From Allacma fusca (taxonomy: Eukaryota; Arthropoda; Collembola; Symphypleona; Sminthuridae), in NCBI GenBank assembly GCA_947179485.1, contig OX359250.1, positions 41,796,600 to 41,860,599 of the forward strand: a DNA stretch of 64,000 nucleotides. The letters run 5' to 3'. Made by a program: the position numbers and the translations under genes. Every line of letters begins with the position of its first letter. Positions within the stretch are counted from its first letter, which is position 1. Positions 61,065-64,000 of the stretch are shown here, piece by piece. The notes beneath the pieces were generated by a model that was not told the origin of the DNA, made no database searches, and saw only the letters and a list, made by a program, of their open reading frames with translations.

Positions 61065-64000
61065 ATGGGAAAGAGCTCAAACGTCAAAAATGAGCCTTCG
61101 GCATTGTGGTTGTATGCCAGGAATTGCAAAGCAGTGCTAATTATTCCTCTATTGTTATGCACTTGGAATGCGGGAGGAGAGCCTTCGAAAGGCAACCGAG
61201 CCAACTTACATGACATGGTTTTTAGGAATTCAGGTTTGAATTCTTTGCTGGAGCTGAAGAACGAATTTGGGTCCTCTCCATCCAAGATTATTCCCAATCA
61301 TCACTATGTCTCATCTTTCTTGAATTTAGGATTTACCAAAAGGTAAGCATTCTACTATAAGTTGTGATTGCATAATTATTATCTTCCACAATTTTGTTGG
61401 TCACATTTGAAGATGAGTACTCCTCTTGGGGCAAAGTGATTTTTTTCTGACCTGACAGCATTCTTAATCAGAGGCTCAAAACTAAGGGTAATGTGTTATT
61501 TTATGGGATAATAAATTAATTACACTTAAAAATAATTAGCTGTGCTCGTATTGATCTTAACAGATTCTTATATATTAACGAGAACGGCGGGAACGTTTTA
61601 TCAATTGTAGTCACACCTTGCACGTCACCCTTACTTTGGAGTGTGAGGTACTGGCCGGTTTCAAGTAAGCAATCAAAAAAAGTCAATTTTAAGTAATAAA
61701 TAAATACTTGCTTGGCTGATCAGATAAAACTGGGATCGAGGTAAGGACAAGCCATGGAAAATAGTAAATTCGAAGTTACATGGGATTAATTTCAGATTCT
61801 TCGAATCATCATTTCCTGGAACCACAGCTCCTCAAGTCCTTCCGAACAGACCGTTCCGCAACGTTTTATGACCTCAAGTCACGCCAAGGTGTTTACAGTG
61901 TGGAGATTAAACCCTTATATTCAGACTCGTACGTCCATTTGTACGCCTTCAATGGGCCTGAGCCTATTCGGATCCCTTCGAACTTCATTGAAATCTCAGA
62001 TATTAACCCTGGCGTTCCCAAACCTCGGATTTCCGTGAGGAGGCTCCGCGGAAATCGTCTTCACGTTAAGTGGGAGCCAAGTGCATGGAATCCTCACCTC
62101 ATGAAGTATTGCATAGTTGTTAATAGCTATCGAGACTTCTCATCATTATGTGGTGCTCAAGGGGTGAAATATGGTGTTCTCCCTCCAGATTTGTTACATG
62201 TCTCGTATTATTATTTCCCTGTTCAAAGGCCTCCGCGGTACAATTATTTCAATAGTTATGGGCATAATGAAAAGGATAGGATGGATGTGATGATGGATTA
62301 CCCCCCTCAGGACCCTCGTAATAATCGTATTGACGACCAGAAACGTCATTACCCAACGAGTTTTGAACAGCGGGAGCGAGCTAAGGATATTATTATCGGT
62401 TGTGTAAACAAGAAGACAAATTATATTTTACACAGTCTTCAAGAAGGAAAGCTCTACTATTTTAATGTTTTCATTAAAGATTCCAGTACGAATCTCACTT
62501 ACCCTTACGTGCGGACCACGCTCAAGTACAGAACACCTAAGGTATGATTATTAGCATTTTTAGTAAATTTTTTTTTACCTTATGACTGTCATTATCTTTT
62601 GATCACTACTCTCCTGACTTTTACAACCCAAACCTTTCAACCCCTCGTCATCAATTTTATTACCATCATTACAATCATATATTCTTTATATACATTATCT
62701 CGTAAGGGCATGCTCGGTCTGCTGTGCTTCAGTTGGGACGTTCGTGCCAAAAATGTTTTCAGTTGGGCCGGGGCACCTGGAGAATCCGTAGGATTCGATT
62801 TGGCTTTAAAAATGTTTACAGCTTATTGCAAAAGAAAATAACAGCTGAAATAATCATAAACACATACTTAATTTTATGCTTTTATTTACAACCCACAATG
62901 GTGACCTCGTTGACTCTGAGGAGGAACTTACTCCATTGCCTGGAGTAATTTGACGTGTGTTAACATGTGCAAAATTATTATTTTGTTTATTTGACCAAGT
63001 AAAGTACTCATAAAGTCCTGTAGTCAGGTCACTTGTAAATAATTGTGGGCATAACTAACTACACGTGCATATTACTCAGGCTTGGAGGACTCCCCTTGTA
63101 TTATTTGATATCACTGTCTTTGACTATTAGAACCCGAAGGTTGAAGTCGTAGGATAGGAAATAATACTATTTTGGAAAGGACCTTCATATCAGGTGTAAT
63201 GGCGTAAGCATGTTCCGCTGATGACATTTGTATGGTCACCCATAAAAATTTGTTTGGTTAATCAAGCTTGAAGTATCCCCTGTTTCTGGTGTAGCATTTA
63301 CCCAATGGAATCTCAGACTCGAAAGCGAAAAAAGTGACGATTGCTCCTGGAAATCCTACACTGTTGAAATTCAATTTGAAGAAACCCTGTACAGAGATGA
63401 GCATGTACGTGATGCCGTGTGGTGGTGGAGCCATCAGGTATCAACTCATCCACGCTTACAAATCAATTATCGAGTCCGACATCGTTGACAGCTTGGATAT
63501 CCTCAAGATTGCCATGCCAGAGAAGGGCAGATATTATATTCGCTTGAGACAGAGTCCAACCCTAAATTCCACATTTGCTCTCATGGTGGAGATCTACGTG
63601 AGCAAGAAAAACAAACGATTCCCTCTACCAAAGCTACCTTGTGAGTTTTCCTTTTCCTTATGCTAATAATCGGGATTATTATTTTTCAACTCTGCCCTGC
63701 ATCACATTACCTTCATTTGAATTTCAAATGCTAATCCTCAATGCGGTATTGGATTTTTGAGGGGTCGGATTTCAATACATATCTCAATTCTTGCAAAATA
63801 TGACTTTCCTTCATACCTGCTGTGACATGAGTCTTGATATGATTTTCATAAGTTATTTGACAAGTGGACTTTTATTTCATTTGACTTGTCATGCTACTAA
63901 TCCGAGTTATTTACGTCTCGTTGGTTCTCAAAGATAATACTCAAATAACTGAAGACCGCCAGGAACGGTCCTGTGACTCTGTGAAGATCCAGTGGCAGCC
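61065..64000 (+). CDS. NDNF/nord-like secreted fibronectin type III protein, 3' end outside window
   Basis: Five exons (61065-61342, 61564-61664, 61796-62541, 63295-63640, 63934 to the edge) join in phase and encode about 512 residues before the window ends. NDNF is a secreted glycoprotein; the fly relative nord modulates BMP and Hedgehog signalling. A hydrophobic core at residues about 23-34 (AVLIIPLLLCTW) behind a long basic N-terminus is the likely signal peptide. Exon 2 gives the conserved VVTPC core. Exon 3 carries YSVEIKPL, the first FN3-like domain with VKWEPSAWNP and YCIVVN, and LYYFNVFI near its end. Exons 4 and 5 begin the second unit (VTIAPGNPTLLKF, SCDSVKIQW). The alignment order matches vertebrate NDNF along its length. 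The second FN3 domain is cut by the window edge. The start codon is the first in-frame ATG before the signal-like segment. Confidence 0.85.

Overview
This is an AT-rich eukaryotic window. It has intron-split genes with GT-AG junctions, many GA/CT, GT and AT microsatellites, short non-autonomous DNA transposons and a long gene-free interval. The protein set (TCF/pangolin, TFIIA-gamma, NDNF/nord, a membrane-anchored trypsin-like protease, an SLC25 carrier) fits an arthropod. The low GC, abundant GA tracts and compact introns suggest a crustacean, possibly a parasitic copepod (sea louse type). That placement is inference; nothing in the window is species-diagnostic.

Layout. 0-3 kb: the first coding exon of a TCF/LEF (pangolin) factor on the minus strand, carrying the beta-catenin-binding segment; the rest of the gene lies beyond the left edge. 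3-22.5 kb: a gene desert of about 19.6 kb rich in GA/CT tracts, with a 27-bp minisatellite and one orphan exon-like segment. 22.5-24.4 kb: a three-exon F-box protein, minus strand. 29.0-31.1 kb: a five-exon membrane-anchored serine protease, plus strand. 31.5-33.1 kb: a six-exon mitochondrial carrier, minus strand, convergent with the protease. 34.3-37.25 kb: an eight-exon cystathionine beta-synthase, minus strand. 37.3-44.5 kb: sparse. 44.5-47.3 kb: a repeat island with two hAT-type MITEs and two tandem arrays. 47.3-49.1 kb: a PHD-finger protein that looks like the front half of a transposase-related gene. 50.2-52.8 kb: an intronless ARMC2 gene. 55.25-55.6 kb: TFIIA small subunit. 61.1 kb to the right edge: the first five coding exons of an NDNF/nord-like secreted protein.

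The genes do not form one pathway. For the protease, carrier, CBS, F-box, PHD and NDNF genes I rebuilt reading frames by checking phase across every splice junction. The coding lengths close in frame for all complete models. CBS makes cystathionine from homocysteine and serine, the carrier belongs to the SLC25A45/47/48-like branch, TCF is the nuclear effector of Wnt signalling, TFIIA-gamma serves basal transcription, and ARMC2 is known from sperm axoneme assembly. I saw no tRNA, rRNA or CRISPR array.
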